From Amaurobius ferox (Eukaryota; Arthropoda; Arachnida; Araneae; Amaurobiidae): DNA of 64,000 bases. Position 1 is the stretch's first letter. Each line of letters opens with the position of its first letter. The position numbers were made by a program, and so were the translations under genes. Under the pieces are notes generated by a model, which was given only the letters and a program-made list of their open reading frames with translations, made no database searches and was not told where the DNA came from. This document shows, one piece after another, positions 24,329 to 36,134 of the stretch. The stretch covers positions 121,871,485 through 121,935,484 of the forward strand of contig OX578140.1 of NCBI GenBank assembly GCA_951213105.1, written 5' to 3'.

Positions 24329-24654
24329 TTTGACACGACAGTGGTCGACGGAAAAGTAGAATATGGATTTTAATCATACGCGAAATTATATCAAATTAAA
24401 GGTGCAGTTAGATTCTAGATTTTATTCAAAGCAATAATACAAATCTTAACCAAATTTTGTATTGCGCAAAATTTTCAATAAGAAATAAAAATGTATAGAG
24501 AAGAAATAGTTCAGAAAGTTTTGCATGATATCAATTTTAGATAGTTATAAGATCTGTACAGTATTTTTCACTTAAATTTATCTATATTCTCATTTCTCGT
24601 CAAAATTTTGCATTAATACCAAGTAGGAATAATTTTAACATTTATATAGTATTT

Positions 24655-24905
24655 ATTTATTTATTACTCAGGCCATCCAGTTCACCAAAAGGGTATGGAA
24701 CAGATACAGGGGACAGTCGGTAAAAACACAGAAATAACAATAAATAAACATACAAAGACAATATACATAGTAATACAATACAGACAGAAAACAACACAAA
24801 AGAAAACATAAAAAAAACCACTTTGAAAACAGTTGGGATTGATATAAAAAATAAGGTAAATTCAAATAATCAATCCCCATTCCAAGAAAAATTATTTTTA
24901 AATTT
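24655..24905 (-). mobile_element. LINE 3' end (untranslated region and tail)
   Basis: On the minus strand the text GGCCTGAGTAATAAATAAAT closes the element with an AATA-type tail typical of I/Jockey-like LINEs. The phrase ACCCTTTTGGTGAACTGGATGG also occurs, diverged, at 49850-49900. I infer that it is the 3' end of the LINE whose ORF2 remnant lies at 26263-27790, the two being separated by an inserted F1 repeat. Confidence 0.55.
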
Positions 24906-24979
24906 AAAAAAAGGAGAAAATTTTAAAACTCCTTTTAAATAAATTACGATCAAATTAGAGTCACCAAAATACTATTAAA

Positions 24980-26262
24980 CGCATTAAAAATAAGAAAGAT
25001 CAATCATGCTTAAAGCATTGATTATGAAACACTTTCCAACTTCAATGCAATTTTATTTAAACATCTCTAAAATGCGATACATTCCTCGGTAATATTTTAA
25101 AACTTATCACAATACTACATTAATTTATTATATTTGAAAACTTAAACCTTCATAAAAAAAAAATGAACTTCATTCAAATGACGGAATTGAAATATAAATT
25201 GCTTGGTTTAAGCATCTCTAAAATGCGATACATTCTTTGGTAATATATTTTTAAAATTATCATAATACAACAATAATTTATTATATTTGAAAACTTCATC
25301 GAAAGCAACTGAAATTCATTCAAATGACGTCATAGAAAAAATAACAGGTCTGGCTCTCTCTATAAAAGCAGCATTTCACTCATAAACATTTTCCAATTCA
25401 TTTCATTCATCACCGTACTAAAATAATTTATTTTATTTAAAAATTTAAGACCATGGAGCTACAAATAATTAAACTCTATGCTTAAAACTTCATCGAAAAA
25501 AATCGTCCTTCTCTCTGTAAAATCGATGAGTATTTCATTCATATCAGCTATGCAGACTCCATGGGCTAAATAATTTTGCGTTAAAGAAGTGCAGCAATTC
25601 TTATACAACTCATTCTACATATTTTGGTGTTTACATTTTACATAAGTGAAAAATAGGCTTCGTTGTAGAAATAATCAAATTTGGATGATCATTTAAACTC
25701 AAATATATTGTCATTGAATTGTTTCAGTATGTAGATGCACATAATTGAAGCAGAAATAAAGCGGTTTTAGGACGGATATAACACTCAATATGAATTAAAA
25801 AGAACTTTAAAAATCATGATTTTGAGACAAGATGGATGTCACATTTCATTTTGAAGTGGGTCACGTGATCTTTTCATATCATGGTCACGTGATCAGTTCA
25901 TATAAGATGTGTAATTATTATTTTAATTCTTATTTAAAAAACTATTGAATATATTTTGCTAAATTTTCTTTTATATATTTTATGGAATAATTTGAATATT
26001 ACCTACATTTTTTTGAAGCAATTTGTGAATTTTAAATCCGTTTAAAAAATGTTTGGAAAATTAGGTCCCATAGGGTTCAATGTATTTCATTTTTTCAACC
26101 CGGGTTCAATCCAAAACTAATTGGGTGATATTATTCATTTATATTCCCATAGGCTCTACAGACCGTCTGAACAACATACTAAAATTTCATTTTGATTAAG
26201 TCATTTTTACGCCAGTTATCGTGCTAACGGACAGACAGACAAACAGACAGGCAGAATGTACA
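24980..26262 (+). repeat. Dispersed repeat F1, copy 2
   Basis: This is the most complete F1 copy. It starts at the GATCAATCATGC / GCATTGATTATG phrase (compare 685), passes through the section matching 1-660, then a GTCACGTGATC stretch, and ends with the section matching 2370-2700 and a short GACA run. It interrupts sequence that reads as one minus-strand LINE. No coding potential is seen. Confidence 0.75.
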
Positions 26263-27790
26263 AAAATTTACAGAAGTAGCCTAAAACCAGAAAAAAAAGA
26301 CGGTCATCATCAATCCTGCAGCAAAGAGATCAGATAATTTCAGACACATATATTGAGTTAAGGGGAAAAGTCCCATAAAATTTGGAACAGTGTAAATTTT
26401 TATTGACCATATAGTTTAAAGCAGTAGCCAACACATTACTAAGGAACCTTTTCAGATATACTTTTGGCAATAAGAACACAGTTTTTAATCTTTTCAATAG
26501 AGTAAGGGTTTTTCAAATATTTGAAAACCATATATAGGTTGATTGATTGAAGAAGGTTTAGAAATATGAAACATTATTGTATAAGGACAACAAAAAACAT
26601 AATGATCCACATCTCCGAAGTTTTTACAAAAACTATTAGATGTGGATTTAATTCTGAAATAGTAGAGGTAATCTAAAAATGGGGGCCATGACCAGTAAGG
26701 AAGTACAGGATGTTTATAATTAAAGTTCCACTTTGAAATGGCTATAAAAGGAAAACTACTGGACAGAATGTTATCAAACTTGGTAATAGTTTACAGGAGG
26801 TCATGAGGTTTTATTTTCCGCAAAGAAAAAAAAAGTTCAAAAACTCACCGTCAGCGGGGAATGGCGCTGTATGCAATATCGTTAAACGAAATAAGACATG
26901 AAAACATCGGTTTAAAAAGTTTTTAATCGTTTCTAAAACGTGTTACAAATCATGTTCAATGTGGCTTCCACCATTTTCTGAAAGCAAGTTAAATCGCATT
27001 ATTGCATTCTCAAGAGTAGCTTTTAGCATATCAGGAGGAATGTTACGGACATGTCGGTGTATCACATGTTTCAATTCCGTCAAATTGTTTATGTTATCAC
27101 CATAAACAGTGGCTTTGAGGTAACCCCATAGCCAGAGGTCACAGAATTTGAGATTTGGTGACCGGGGTGGACAAAAAATGGGGAAGTGTGGACTTACAAT
27201 CCGGTCATCCGTGAAATGTTGCTTAAGTAACTGTTTGACACATGTACCAATGTGAGGTGGAACCCCGTCCTGCATAAAAATCGTGGTATCTAAGCCACTG
27301 TTTATGGTGATAACATAAACAATTTGGTGGAATTGAAAAATGTGATACACCGACATGTCCGTAACATTCCTCCTGATATGTTAACACCTACTGCTGAGAA
27401 TGCAGTAATGCGATTTAACTTGCTTTCAGAAAATAGTGGAGCCACATTGAACATCATTTGTAACACGTTATAGAAACTATTAAAAACTTCTTAAACCGAT
27501 GTCTTCATGTCTTATTTCGTTTAACGATATTGCATACAGCGGCATTCCCCGCTGACGGTGAGTTTTTGAACATTTTTTTTCTTTGCGGAAAATAAAATCC
27601 CATGACCTCCTGTAAACTATTACCAAGTTTGATAACATTCTGTCCAGTAGTTTTCATTTTATGGCCATTTCAAAGTCGAACTTTAATTATAAAGACCCTG
27701 TATATTAAATATCTATTAAAGATTTGAAGTTCTGTATTAACAGAGAGTAAAAAAGATTTTATTCTGGCTGGATCATTAGTACGGGGGGGG
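26263..27790 (-). pseudogene. LINE ORF2 C-terminal remnant, split by a mariner
   Basis: Leaving out the mariner at 26706-27700 and one TA copy, the minus strand reads ARIKSFLLSV..., then YFLTGHGP. After one frameshift it reads LYYFRIKSTSNSFC, then FGDVDHYVFCCP. The TGHG block followed by a C...DxxHYxFxCP cluster is characteristic of the RNase H-distal end of I/R1/Jockey-group LINEs. In-frame stops follow. The mariner target TA falls just before the FLTGHG codons. The 3' part is interrupted again by F1. Confidence 0.65.
26706..27700. mobile_element. Fold-back mariner derivative, 995 bp, TA target duplication
   Basis: Both ends are inverted copies (outer text CAGGRTSTTTATAATTAAAG), flanked by TA at 26704-26705 and 27701-27702. 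The inverted arms are about 400 bp long (26706-27108 and 27295-27700), and each carries the C-terminal transposase codons reading towards its own end. The central 27109-27294 and the left arm encode, on the minus strand, FMQDGVPPH (second catalytic D) and SPNLKFCDLWLWGYLK (third), ending SHIEHDL. The right arm repeats YGDNINNL...NIPPDML on the plus strand. It cannot encode a full transposase, because the N-terminus is absent. The structure arose by inverted duplication of the 3' end of a Tc1/mariner element. Confidence 0.88.
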
Positions 27791-27929
27791 GGGTATAGTT
27801 ATTAAGGTATAGTTATTTATATAGTTTTGTTCTGAATTGAATTGAAACTTCCTATACCCACAATTTGGTTCAATTTTGTGTGTGGCTAAAATTTATTTGC
27901 CCAATTTCCGTGGGCCAGTGTGGTGTAGT

Positions 27930-27960
<31 letters not shown>

Positions 27961-28136
27961 TAGGACATTGAAAAACTTGTTTCTTCTCGTTATTCATTTT
28001 TTACTTTTTAGTTTTCACTTGTTTGTTATAATTTACGTTCAAAACTGTAGTATGTAGTATAATGTATGAATTGGCGCGTTGAAAACAGGAGAAAATTTCA
28101 TCTGAAAACACTGAACCTTAATTCGCAAAGAAAATG
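27782..28136. repeat. Spacer with poly-G runs and a (GT)n tract
   Basis: Runs of G occur at about 27783-27792 and 27944-27960, the second preceded by (GT)n from 27928. The rest is AT-rich with no recognised element. Confidence 0.8.
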
Positions 28137-28793
28137 TGTCACGTCCATGGGCAATAACGTGAACAGAGAATCAGAAGTTTCACTTTTAAAAATTGTTTAT
28201 TCAACCAAACACAGCAGGTGCATTACAAGCACATAATTATATCATTCACTCAACATAACAAGGCTTAGCCAAGAAGCCAAGAAACAGAAAGTTGAATTTA
28301 ACAGGAGCACTATTTATATTGTTACTATGTATCCTCTGAAATCGTGGGTATGCTATCTGGATACAAGAATGATTCCAAATTTCTGGATAACGATAACTAG
28401 CACGTTTATTCACAAACATAGCGTGAACAGGAACAATATACAGTAAAACAACGATTGAATGCCTCACTAATTTCACAAAATAACTGATACTATTCCCAAA
28501 ACATTGACGAATATCATTTCACAAAACAGCGACTACTATTCTCAAAACATGGACGAAAGTCACAGTTCAATGTAGATCGTTTCTCGTCAACTGCTCTCCG
28601 ACTAAGTGATGACTCCTTTTATAGACTCTCCACAGAGACTTCTGGAAATCTCTAATATCTCATAGAATATTGATTATTTCGGGGTGCTACTCGAACATTC
28701 GGAAAGTCGCCAAATATCGCCAAATTGGGGATAAATCCCCAAACCCGGCAACCCTTCTGCGACTTTCGGCATTCTGGGGACACTAGTCTCACA
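28137..28793 (-). mobile_element. Solo-LTR-like repeat, copy 1
   Basis: Read on the minus strand it would start TGTGAGACTAGTG (28793) and end GGACGTGACA (28137), as LTRs begin TG and end CA. It holds a TATA box, CTATAAAAGG near 28620, and an AATAAA signal near 28203, close to the 3' end. A shorter related copy is at 52545-52870 with its own TATATAAG box. No internal retrotransposon sequence adjoins either copy. I could not find a clean target-site duplication, so the boundaries are tentative. Confidence 0.5.
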
Positions 28794-29950
28794 TCATGGG
28801 AAAGGATGCCTGTATGGATGTTTTCTCCGTCTGGTAGTTGAAAGAGACGAAAGACTTCAGTGAGGGACTATTACACGTTCGCAACAATATACAACGAAAA
28901 TGGCAAGAGCTTACAATAGCTTTGAAAACAACTCATATACTCCTGACTATTACATGGTGAAATGGAACAACGTCTAGCTTGTATGAATCTAGAACAGAGA
29001 AATCTTCCTCTAAGGACGCATGCACCACACACTCCCTGGCCTCAGTAAACGTGAAATCGAACAAACCGTTGTTAAGGTCACTTTATCACTATCGGACTCC
29101 GGCAATTGTAGCAATCTGGGACGATCTTTACCAAAATTATTCTATAAACAAAGAGAAACTATTCTGCCATTTTCGCAGCGTATCCCTGATCATATTAATG
29201 GACTATCGAAGAGCATAGCTGAGTTATCACTATCATACACAGTAAGTCCCCTTAAAGGCGAAGCCGGCATTCCATCGAACAATCTCGAAGCTCTATCAAG
29301 CCGAAGCAAACATTTGAGGCGCAAACAACTCACCTCCAAAACAAAGCTCTGAAACTAAACGAAGTCTACGCTGGAGCTAGAACGAAACTCATAACCGAAA
29401 CTGAAGCTAACTCATCGGAAAATACTCTAATAAATACTTCCAATCAGTGCTGCCAACACATGAATGTAACTTAACAAAGCAAATATCCATAATTAATTAA
29501 CTTTAAAACATGTGTAAACAATTTTATATAATAAGAACGACACCTTTTCTGAATATTAATAGATATATTAATCCCATTATATGACACGGTACATAAAATC
29601 ATAAAATTGCTACACACATTCAATTATTTTTGCTGTCGTCACAGACATTGGCTATTCCTTGCTGCAAACCGCAAAGAAAAGAAAAATCGGTCCATGGATT
29701 TTGATATCTACAATGAGAATTGTATCCTAGCTTTAAGGACATCCCTCTAGGCGGGTTCTGTTGGGAAAAGCGGGGGATTTAACGTTATGAAAATAAATGC
29801 CTCCGATCCACCCATCTGCAGACTGCATCTCAGCCTGTCTTTAAATCTCGGGACACGCATAATCACCAGTCTCTCCTGAATAATATTATTAACTAGCCGT
29901 CTGGGAGCAGGATGCATCAGTCGATATGCAGCCTTCCTTAGCTCAAGCTA
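28794..29950 (+). other. Unassigned region with a weak open frame
   Basis: The GC content is higher than around it. A 110-codon plus-strand frame (29020-29352) gives a hydrophilic peptide beginning MHHTLPGLSK and ending RKQLTSKTKL, with no motif I recognise. It overlaps another frame and has no promoter or partner. It may be a fragment of a retroelement gag or random. The remainder to 29950 shows nothing. Confidence 0.3.
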
Positions 29951-29957
29951 ACATAAG

Positions 29958-30956
29958 AAAATCTGATGTGGCCAACACATGACTTTCCTTATATAATGTA
30001 ATGCATTTACTACTTTTACAGTAAAAAAATAGGTTTTTCTTATAGTAGATACTAATATTCTTTCCAAGATATTGAATTTTCGACAATTAGTCGTCATTTT
30101 CATTGATTTAGCGTCATTTTTTATCCATTTGGTGAGATTTTCGTTAATTTGGCAACATTTCATGAAGTCGCCAAGTTGGCGATATTCCGCCAAATTCGTC
30201 GCCAAAATCTCGCCAAGCGTTATGGACGAAGAAATAACTTATTCTTACAGCAGACAAATTACTATTGTCGTTCAAATACAAACGTATTACTCAAAGTATC
30301 TTTTTTCATGATTGGAACGAGCTAGATCCGCGAGAATGATGTCACCCAATTTATCGTATAGTATTACATATGAAAAGAGAACATGTTTCTCAATAGGAAA
30401 TATTTTTATTTTATTTTATATGACTTTTAGATATTTTTTTTTAAATGCACAATATCTCGAGAACGGTTCGTGTTACCGTTCTAAAATTTATGTCAATCGT
30501 TTTGTAATGAAAAATTACATAAGAAATGCCTATTTGCGTAACTTTATTAGTGGTTGTGATTATTTCAAAATTACATTCGAAAATTTAGGGGGGGGGGGGG
30601 TTCTGAACATTCGATTGCGTATAAAAACAATAGGCTTCCAGTGTTCACGGATTGTGATTTTTGTATCAAATTTGGTTCGAATCGGTCCATTCGTTCGTCA
30701 GTTATCGTCTCCACAGACTCACTGACCCCCCCCCCCCCTCACACATACTTTCACACACACACACACACACACATACTTTCACACACACACACACACACAC
30801 GCACATACTTTCACACACACACACACACACATCACTTCAAAAATGTTTGATTCGTGATCAGGGATGCTTGAAACGTGCTCTCCCGTCGAAAACTCGAATT
30901 CGAATTTTCGACCCCGTCACAATACTTTCCTTATACATTATGTATATAAGGAAAGT
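29958..30956 (+). mobile_element. DINE/HINE-like element, subfamily B, full length
   Basis: It starts TCTGATGTGG, then ACATGACTTTCCTTATATAATG, and ends with the hairpin ACTTTCCTTATACATTATG...AAGGAAAGT at 30925-30954. Before the hairpin lie a C run and three (CA)n blocks separated by TACTTTC (30730-30835). A G run sits at 30589-30600. Body landmarks are shared with 10191, 23413, 41169 and 44371. It is non-coding; the ORFs over the (CA)n blocks are artefacts. Confidence 0.85.
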
Positions 30957-31905
30957 AATATATAGTCTTTAAAGCTAAACTCAATCATAATTAGAAACTG
31001 AGACTTAATCAGATTAGTGAAATGGCTAGAATTGTCGGAAATATTCTTAGGAAACTGAAGTTTTAATGCATTTTTATTTCAAATATAAAAATTCATTAAA
31101 ACTGAGAAAAACTAATGATGGTATCCTAAACTGAGAAAATCTTAAACGGTACAAAAATATTCTAATGGGAAAATTGAAATTAAAACATGTGAATCAAAAT
31201 GTGATCTTAAAACAATGATAAAAAAAGCAATATCTGTAAATATTTTTTTTGGAGTTACATATATATATATATTAAAAATTAATTTTCAGAATAGCAGTAC
31301 CATAAATGACTATTGTAAATCTTAAAATCAAAGTACTTTACCTCAATGTTTAACATTATAAATAATAATACTTGTCTGAAACTTCAGTCCTAGCGTTTTA
31401 TATCAATAGTCCGTTTTCAGACGTAATATCATTTAAAAATTACGACATCGAGAAAAGTTTTCACAATCTGATCATAATATTCAGCAGGATAAAAAAGCGT
31501 GATTTCATCTTCTCTTGAAAAAAGTATTTATCTGCCTTCGTTGCATAACAAATAACATGTAGGGAAATTTAATTTTCATGGCTACAATTTTGGATCTCAC
31601 TTAATTTGAGGAACTTTTGAGCATGCGCATTAAGTTTTTCGCTTTGATGATGGGGAAATAAAATTACATCTGCTAGTTTTTAAGGCCACAGTGTGAGGAA
31701 AGTTGACGTCATTCCGCTTCGGTTTAATAGAGGATAAAAGACACATTTTAAAAAAAGGAGAGTATAAAATAAGTAATACTAAATGCGTTTTATAGACGAG
31801 AGATATTATAAGGGTGGTTCCATAAGCGTCTGTCGTTAACTGTGGCTGCTAAAAAAAGTCACGGATAAAAAAGTGTTCAAAGTCCACTTCAACTATAAGA
31901 GCATC
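30957..31905. other. Unassigned AT-rich spacer
   Basis: No gene and no repeat partner are visible apart from a short (TA)n tract near 31259. The sequence is AT-rich throughout. Confidence 0.45.
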
Positions 31906-31910
31906 CAATT

Positions 31911-32163
31911 TCCTCCCAGTAGCTCAACGGTAGAGCGTCGGTTGACTAGTTCGAAGATCCATGGTTCGATTCCCGCGTAGAGCAGCGAGTTTCTTTACAA
32001 TGACGCCCGAACAAATCAACCGTGTAGGTTAGTACAAAGATGTCGGAGGTCTGAAAGTGACCCTAGTAAGCAGGGATTCAGTAGACTTTGGGATATTAAG
32101 CTCCGATTTGAAATCGAGAGGATAACGACCACTCAAGAAGCTAACCTGGAGGATAAAGATAGC
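31911..32163 (+). mobile_element. tRNA-derived SINE-like head and body
   Basis: From 31920 the text TAGCTCAACGGTAGAGCG is a good A box with a D-arm, and GGTTCGATTCC at 31962 is a perfect B box. The acceptor and T-stem arms do not pair, so this is not a functional tRNA gene. It reads as the head of a SINE different from the 32178 family. A CTTTACAA phrase occurs inside it (31993) and again at both ends of the next SINE, so the two insertions may share target sequence. The 3' boundary is uncertain. Confidence 0.55.
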
Positions 32164-32472
32164 GAGGTTCTTTACAACGGTACGATAGCCCAGTGGTTAG
32201 CTCGTGGGGATTGCACTCGGACTTCTCGAGTTTGATTTCCTCCCCTGCCCAAACTGTCGCCGTGTTTACGCGGAGTACGATCAGTTGTGGGTCTGAAAAT
32301 CATTCGGAGAGGTTAGTGGTAGGGGAAGGGTGGTACTGTCCCTATGAATACCTTCCCACTGGATTCCGTCTAAATTGGGTGGTACTTCCCGGCCGTCCAA
32401 ACAGATACCTTACACCTTCGGGTAGGTCGGACGTTCTGGACGGAAGAAGACGAAGGAAGAGGTTCTTTACAA
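32164..32472 (+). mobile_element. tRNA-headed SINE, sister of 9608-9924, 14-bp target-site duplication
   Basis: The body 32178-32458 is flanked by a perfect 14-bp repeat GAGGTTCTTTACAA (32164-32177 and 32459-32472). The A box is TAGCCCAGTGG; the B box has decayed to AGTTTGATTTC. Body text such as CGGAGTACGATCA, GAGAGGTTAGTGGTAGGGGA and CTAAATTGGGTGG matches the minus-strand copy at 9622-9910. The 3' tail is GAAGAAGACGAAGGAA rather than (CAA)n. Confidence 0.9.
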
Positions 32473-32896
32473 GTTGCAACTTTAAAAAAGCTTTTAAAGT
32501 GTAAAAACCTAAACCTGGTTTAAGGTTACCTGGTTAAGGTAAATTCTAAATTTTTAAACATATTTACTTTTTATTATTAGTTTCAAATATTATTTTGTTA
32601 TTGTGGTTTTGATATATGACACTCACATTAAAGAACGTTTTATTATTATGTGTCTATATAATTTTTCAATTAAATTAAACTAAACGGAAGGAAAATTAAA
32701 TAGTATACATTTCTTCTTGATAAAATATACTGATATTCAAGCTTATGAATTTGAGGTATATCAAATTAAAAAAATTTAAAGTTTTTAAATAAAAACAAAA
32801 CCAATTAGTTTATTTATTTATTTTACGTATCTTAAACGTATCTAAATAAAGAAATATACCTGCCTAAAATCCAAATTCAACATTCCATAAAAAAAG

Positions 32897-32955
<59 letters not shown>

Positions 32956-33358
32956 GATCCCTTGAAAGTGGTTTTCTTAATTTTTTTTTTAACTAAATCG
33001 GGAAAAGGTAAAAATATCCTGAAAGATACAGTGATTTTAAAATGCAAAACACATTAATATTCATTTCTGAAAATGATCTCCCCATTTTTTTAGAAAGTAT
33101 ATTGCGCGTTCATGTATAAGTACTTCATGAAATATTCAAGGAACATGCATTTTTTTTTCTTAGGATGGCTACGTATAAATTTTCTTAATTTAAACACGCT
33201 AAATATAAGTTTTTACGGAGATTCTATTTAGGACAAGTATTGTTTTTATATGACGTAAACGTGTATTTGTAAAATAGCGTTAGAACTAATATTATTTTTA
33301 CATATTCTGAAAATCTGACGTGAATATCTCATCTTATTTCTTACATTTTTTTTAATTT
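32473..33358. other. AT-rich spacer with a (TA)n tract
   Basis: A (TA)n microsatellite of about 54 bp lies at 32897-32950. The rest is AT-rich with no gene or repeat partner that I can see. Confidence 0.5.
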
Positions 33359-34197
33359 ATCCTATTTATATAATTTGGATATATGCTTTTATTGCATGAT
33401 TAAATATATGTATCTGTCTGTCCTTGTATCTGTGCATCTGTGTTGTTTGTAACGGAAAATTGAAACTTCGGACTGCGGCGAAATTCGGTACAGAGACACT
33501 TCAGGTCCCCGGAATATACGGCTTGGAGAGATTTTTTAAAAATTTGAATTAGATTAAAATGCAGGATTATGAACACTTACAACCAAAAATTAATCGAAAT
33601 TTGGGCTTCAGAATAAGTTTCATTTCGAGCAGACGATTTGTATGTTCAAAAGATACGAGAGAAGGTGTTTTAGTTAAAGGACAAATATTTAAGAATTTAT
33701 TTTTCTTTTTAACTTGGTGTTATATTATTAGAAGCATTGTGCTAAAAATGCAAAACCCCAATGTAAACTCGCTGAGATTGCATTTTTTTTAAAATTTTAC
33801 TAATTTTTTCATGGGTAGTTTGACATATTTCAGCCCCCGTTAATCCGATAAACATGGCATTTTCACTAGCATGTAAGTGCTTATCAAGAAACGCCGCATT
33901 GGAACCAATCAGCCCGGCACCCGAGCATCGGACCAAAGGTGGGGTGTCTTTTCTTTTTTGCGATTTCAAGTATTTTCAACGCACCTATTTAGAACATATC
34001 AAAGGAGCTTATTTCGACACATTACGTTGTCTACACTCTCGTTGTACCATTGATATGGTTGTGCATGGAAGAAATGGAGCGCAGGAATGAGTTTTGTTCA
34101 AAAAAGGCAATTTAAAAATTAAGTGGTGTTACCTGTATTTTTATTACTTGCGAAGCGAGAGCTTATTTAGGACCCGATCAATGCTGGGTTCTGCTAA
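33359..34197 (+). mobile_element. Non-autonomous Helitron-like element
   Basis: The 3' end has a GCGAAGCGAGAGC stretch, a short ACCC...GGGT stem and closes CTGCTAA|T (CTAA at 34194-34197), fitting the Helitron CTRR end with a T behind it. The 5' region has TCTGTCTGTCC followed by AACGGAAAATTG, typical of short non-autonomous Helitrons. A TC start at 33359 is my inference. Diverged text from its right half recurs at 53985-54150. No Rep/helicase is encoded. Confidence 0.55.
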
Positions 34198-34849
34198 TGT
34201 ATAAAATAATATACAAGCAGATCGTAATTAAAATATGCATATTTATAGCTTTCGGCAGGGGCTAAGAACTGAACCTCAATCAAACATAATAGGAGTCTTC
34301 AAAACATGCGAAGACGATTACAAAAAGAAATTCGTCAGAAAAGCAAAAGTCGATTCAAAAATATATTTTTCATTTTAGTGTTGCATTAAATAGCGTAAAA
34401 TGTTCTCTTTCCAATGATATATCATACTACACACTAATTAATTGAATAATTAGAAGTTTGATAGTATTGGGATTTTTCTTGAACGGCTTCGCGGTCCACC
34501 TCAGCTATCATAAACTTTAATTGCGTTCAAAAATTAACTCAAAAATATATTTTTATTTCATTATTATATTACGTAGTACAAAATGTTCTCCTTCCAATTA
34601 TGTACTATACTAAACAATTAGGTAAGTAGAAGTTCGAAAGTTTAGAGGTTCTTCTTGAACAGATGAAAAATAAAGCTGATAGACTTTGACTTAATATATA
34701 GAAGAATGACAGAAGACTATATTGAAATAAGTCTCAGTCAAAGAAGAAATGAAAAACCTAGAGCCACAAATAAATTGTTATTTTCAAAATATTATAGTTA
34801 AAAAGTTCACAAATGTCTGAAGTGCAGCACGGATACAGCTGACGCAATG
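34198..34849. other. Unassigned AT-rich spacer
   Basis: Two internal segments resemble each other: one at 34370-34500 and one at 34540-34660, sharing AAAATGTTCTC(C/T)TTCCAAT. This suggests an old direct repeat of about 170 bp. Nothing else is recognised. Confidence 0.4.
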
Positions 34850-35972
34850 ATAAGAAGAAAGTTCAATTATACATCAAGCATTAATTATGTAAGACTTTCC
34901 AACTGAAAAGCAGTTTCATTTACATTTGAAGCTGCTTACTTTTTAAGCTTGCTATCGACAAAATTAATCTTAAAACTTCATCGAAAAAGACAATGAGTTA
35001 CATAAAAGGCAATGAGTTACTAAATGAATTTTATTCAAGTGACTTTACCGAAAGTCCAGTTTGCAAAATGTTTACGATGTTTTTGTAGTTAATATTACCT
35101 CACAATTAAGATATTTCATTATTATAGAAACTACACGATTTTCTTATCTCATGGTAAATTAGTTCTACGAAATTGTTGTAACTATGATAAACCGTTTCAT
35201 TTTATGAATAGCCCACCTCTATGTAAAATCAACGAATATTTCATTCATATCACTTATATTCCAGACTCCAGAGCTACATAATTTTGCGTGAAAAAAATCA
35301 GCAATTCTTATACAACTCATCTTGCAATCGCTTGATTTGTTTAAATTCTGTATAAGTTTAGCCTAACGTTAAAAGTAGGCTTCAAAAGTAGGCAGCAATA
35401 AATGTAGCAAACAGTAGGTAGCAATAAAGGAAGATTAGTGCTCAATTAAAATCAGAAATATTGTAATTGCGTTGACACAGAACTTAGATATACAGATAAT
35501 AAGTAAAAATAAAGCGACTTTATGATGGATGCAACACTAAATATACAGTTAAACGATCTTTAAACATTACACAGTGGAAAAAATGGAAGCCAAATTTTAT
35601 TTGGCAATGTGTCGCGTAATCTCTTCATATAAAATGGGTGTAATAATTATTTCAATTTTTATTTAAAAAACTAATCAATATATTTTGCTGACATTTTTTT
35701 ACACATTTTATGCGATGATTTGAACATTTCCTCAAATTTTCAAAGCAGTTTTTGAATTTTAACACCGCTTAAAAATTGTTTGAAAAAAAAATACCATATA
35801 GTTCAATGAATTTCCCTTTTTTAGTCCGGGTGAAATCTGAAACTAATTGGGTGATATTATTCATTTTCATTCCCAAGCACTCCGAAGACGATCTTCACAA
35901 AATACTAAAATGCCATTTCTATAAAATCATTTTTACGACAATCATCATGCGAACGGGCAGACAGACAGCATG
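34850..35972 (+). repeat. Dispersed repeat F1, copy 3
   Basis: This is a diverged copy of the repeat at 1-2703 and 24980-26262. The left part shares TATTTCATTCATATCACTTAT, CAGACTCCAGAGCTA and CAATTCTTATACAACTCATC. The right part shares CTAATTGGGTGATATTATTC and ends ACGGGCAGACAGACAG. It is the most eroded of the three. Confidence 0.7.
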
Positions 35973-36009
35973 ACCGAAGTTATAGACATTTTACAACTAT
36001 GTTCTAAAG

Positions 36010-36050
36010 GGGTTGGGCGAGCGGGGCGAGCAGGGGGCAGAGCCCCCTAT
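36010..36050 (+). mobile_element. Helitron-like 3' terminal hairpin
   Basis: GC-rich text GGGCGAGCGGGGCGAG is followed by the perfect hairpin GGGGGC AGA GCCCCC and then CTAT. This is the form of a Helitron 3' end. A related but weaker hairpin lies at 38072-38090. No matching 5' end can be assigned. Confidence 0.55.
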
Positions 36051-36053
36051 TAT

Positions 36054-36134
36054 ATTATAAAATATTATTTCGAAAACTAAATTATAAAATATTATTCCGA
36101 AATCTAAATTATAAAATATTATTTCAAAAATTAA
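36054..36134. repeat. 27-bp tandem repeat, three units
   Basis: Units starting ATTATAAAATATTATT begin at 36054, 36081 and 36108, and differ at a few positions. They adjoin the Helitron-like hairpin. The following 36135-36720 is AT-rich without a feature. Confidence 0.85.

Noticed and set aside
30641..30972. Open frames over (CA)n blocks (also at 42865, 45043, 45929)
   Set aside because: They arise from CA repeats translated as His-Thr within DINE-like elements, with no conserved protein.
31911..31990. Possible tRNA gene
   Set aside because: A and B boxes are good, but the acceptor and T stems do not pair and the base before the anticodon is not T. A SINE head explains it better.
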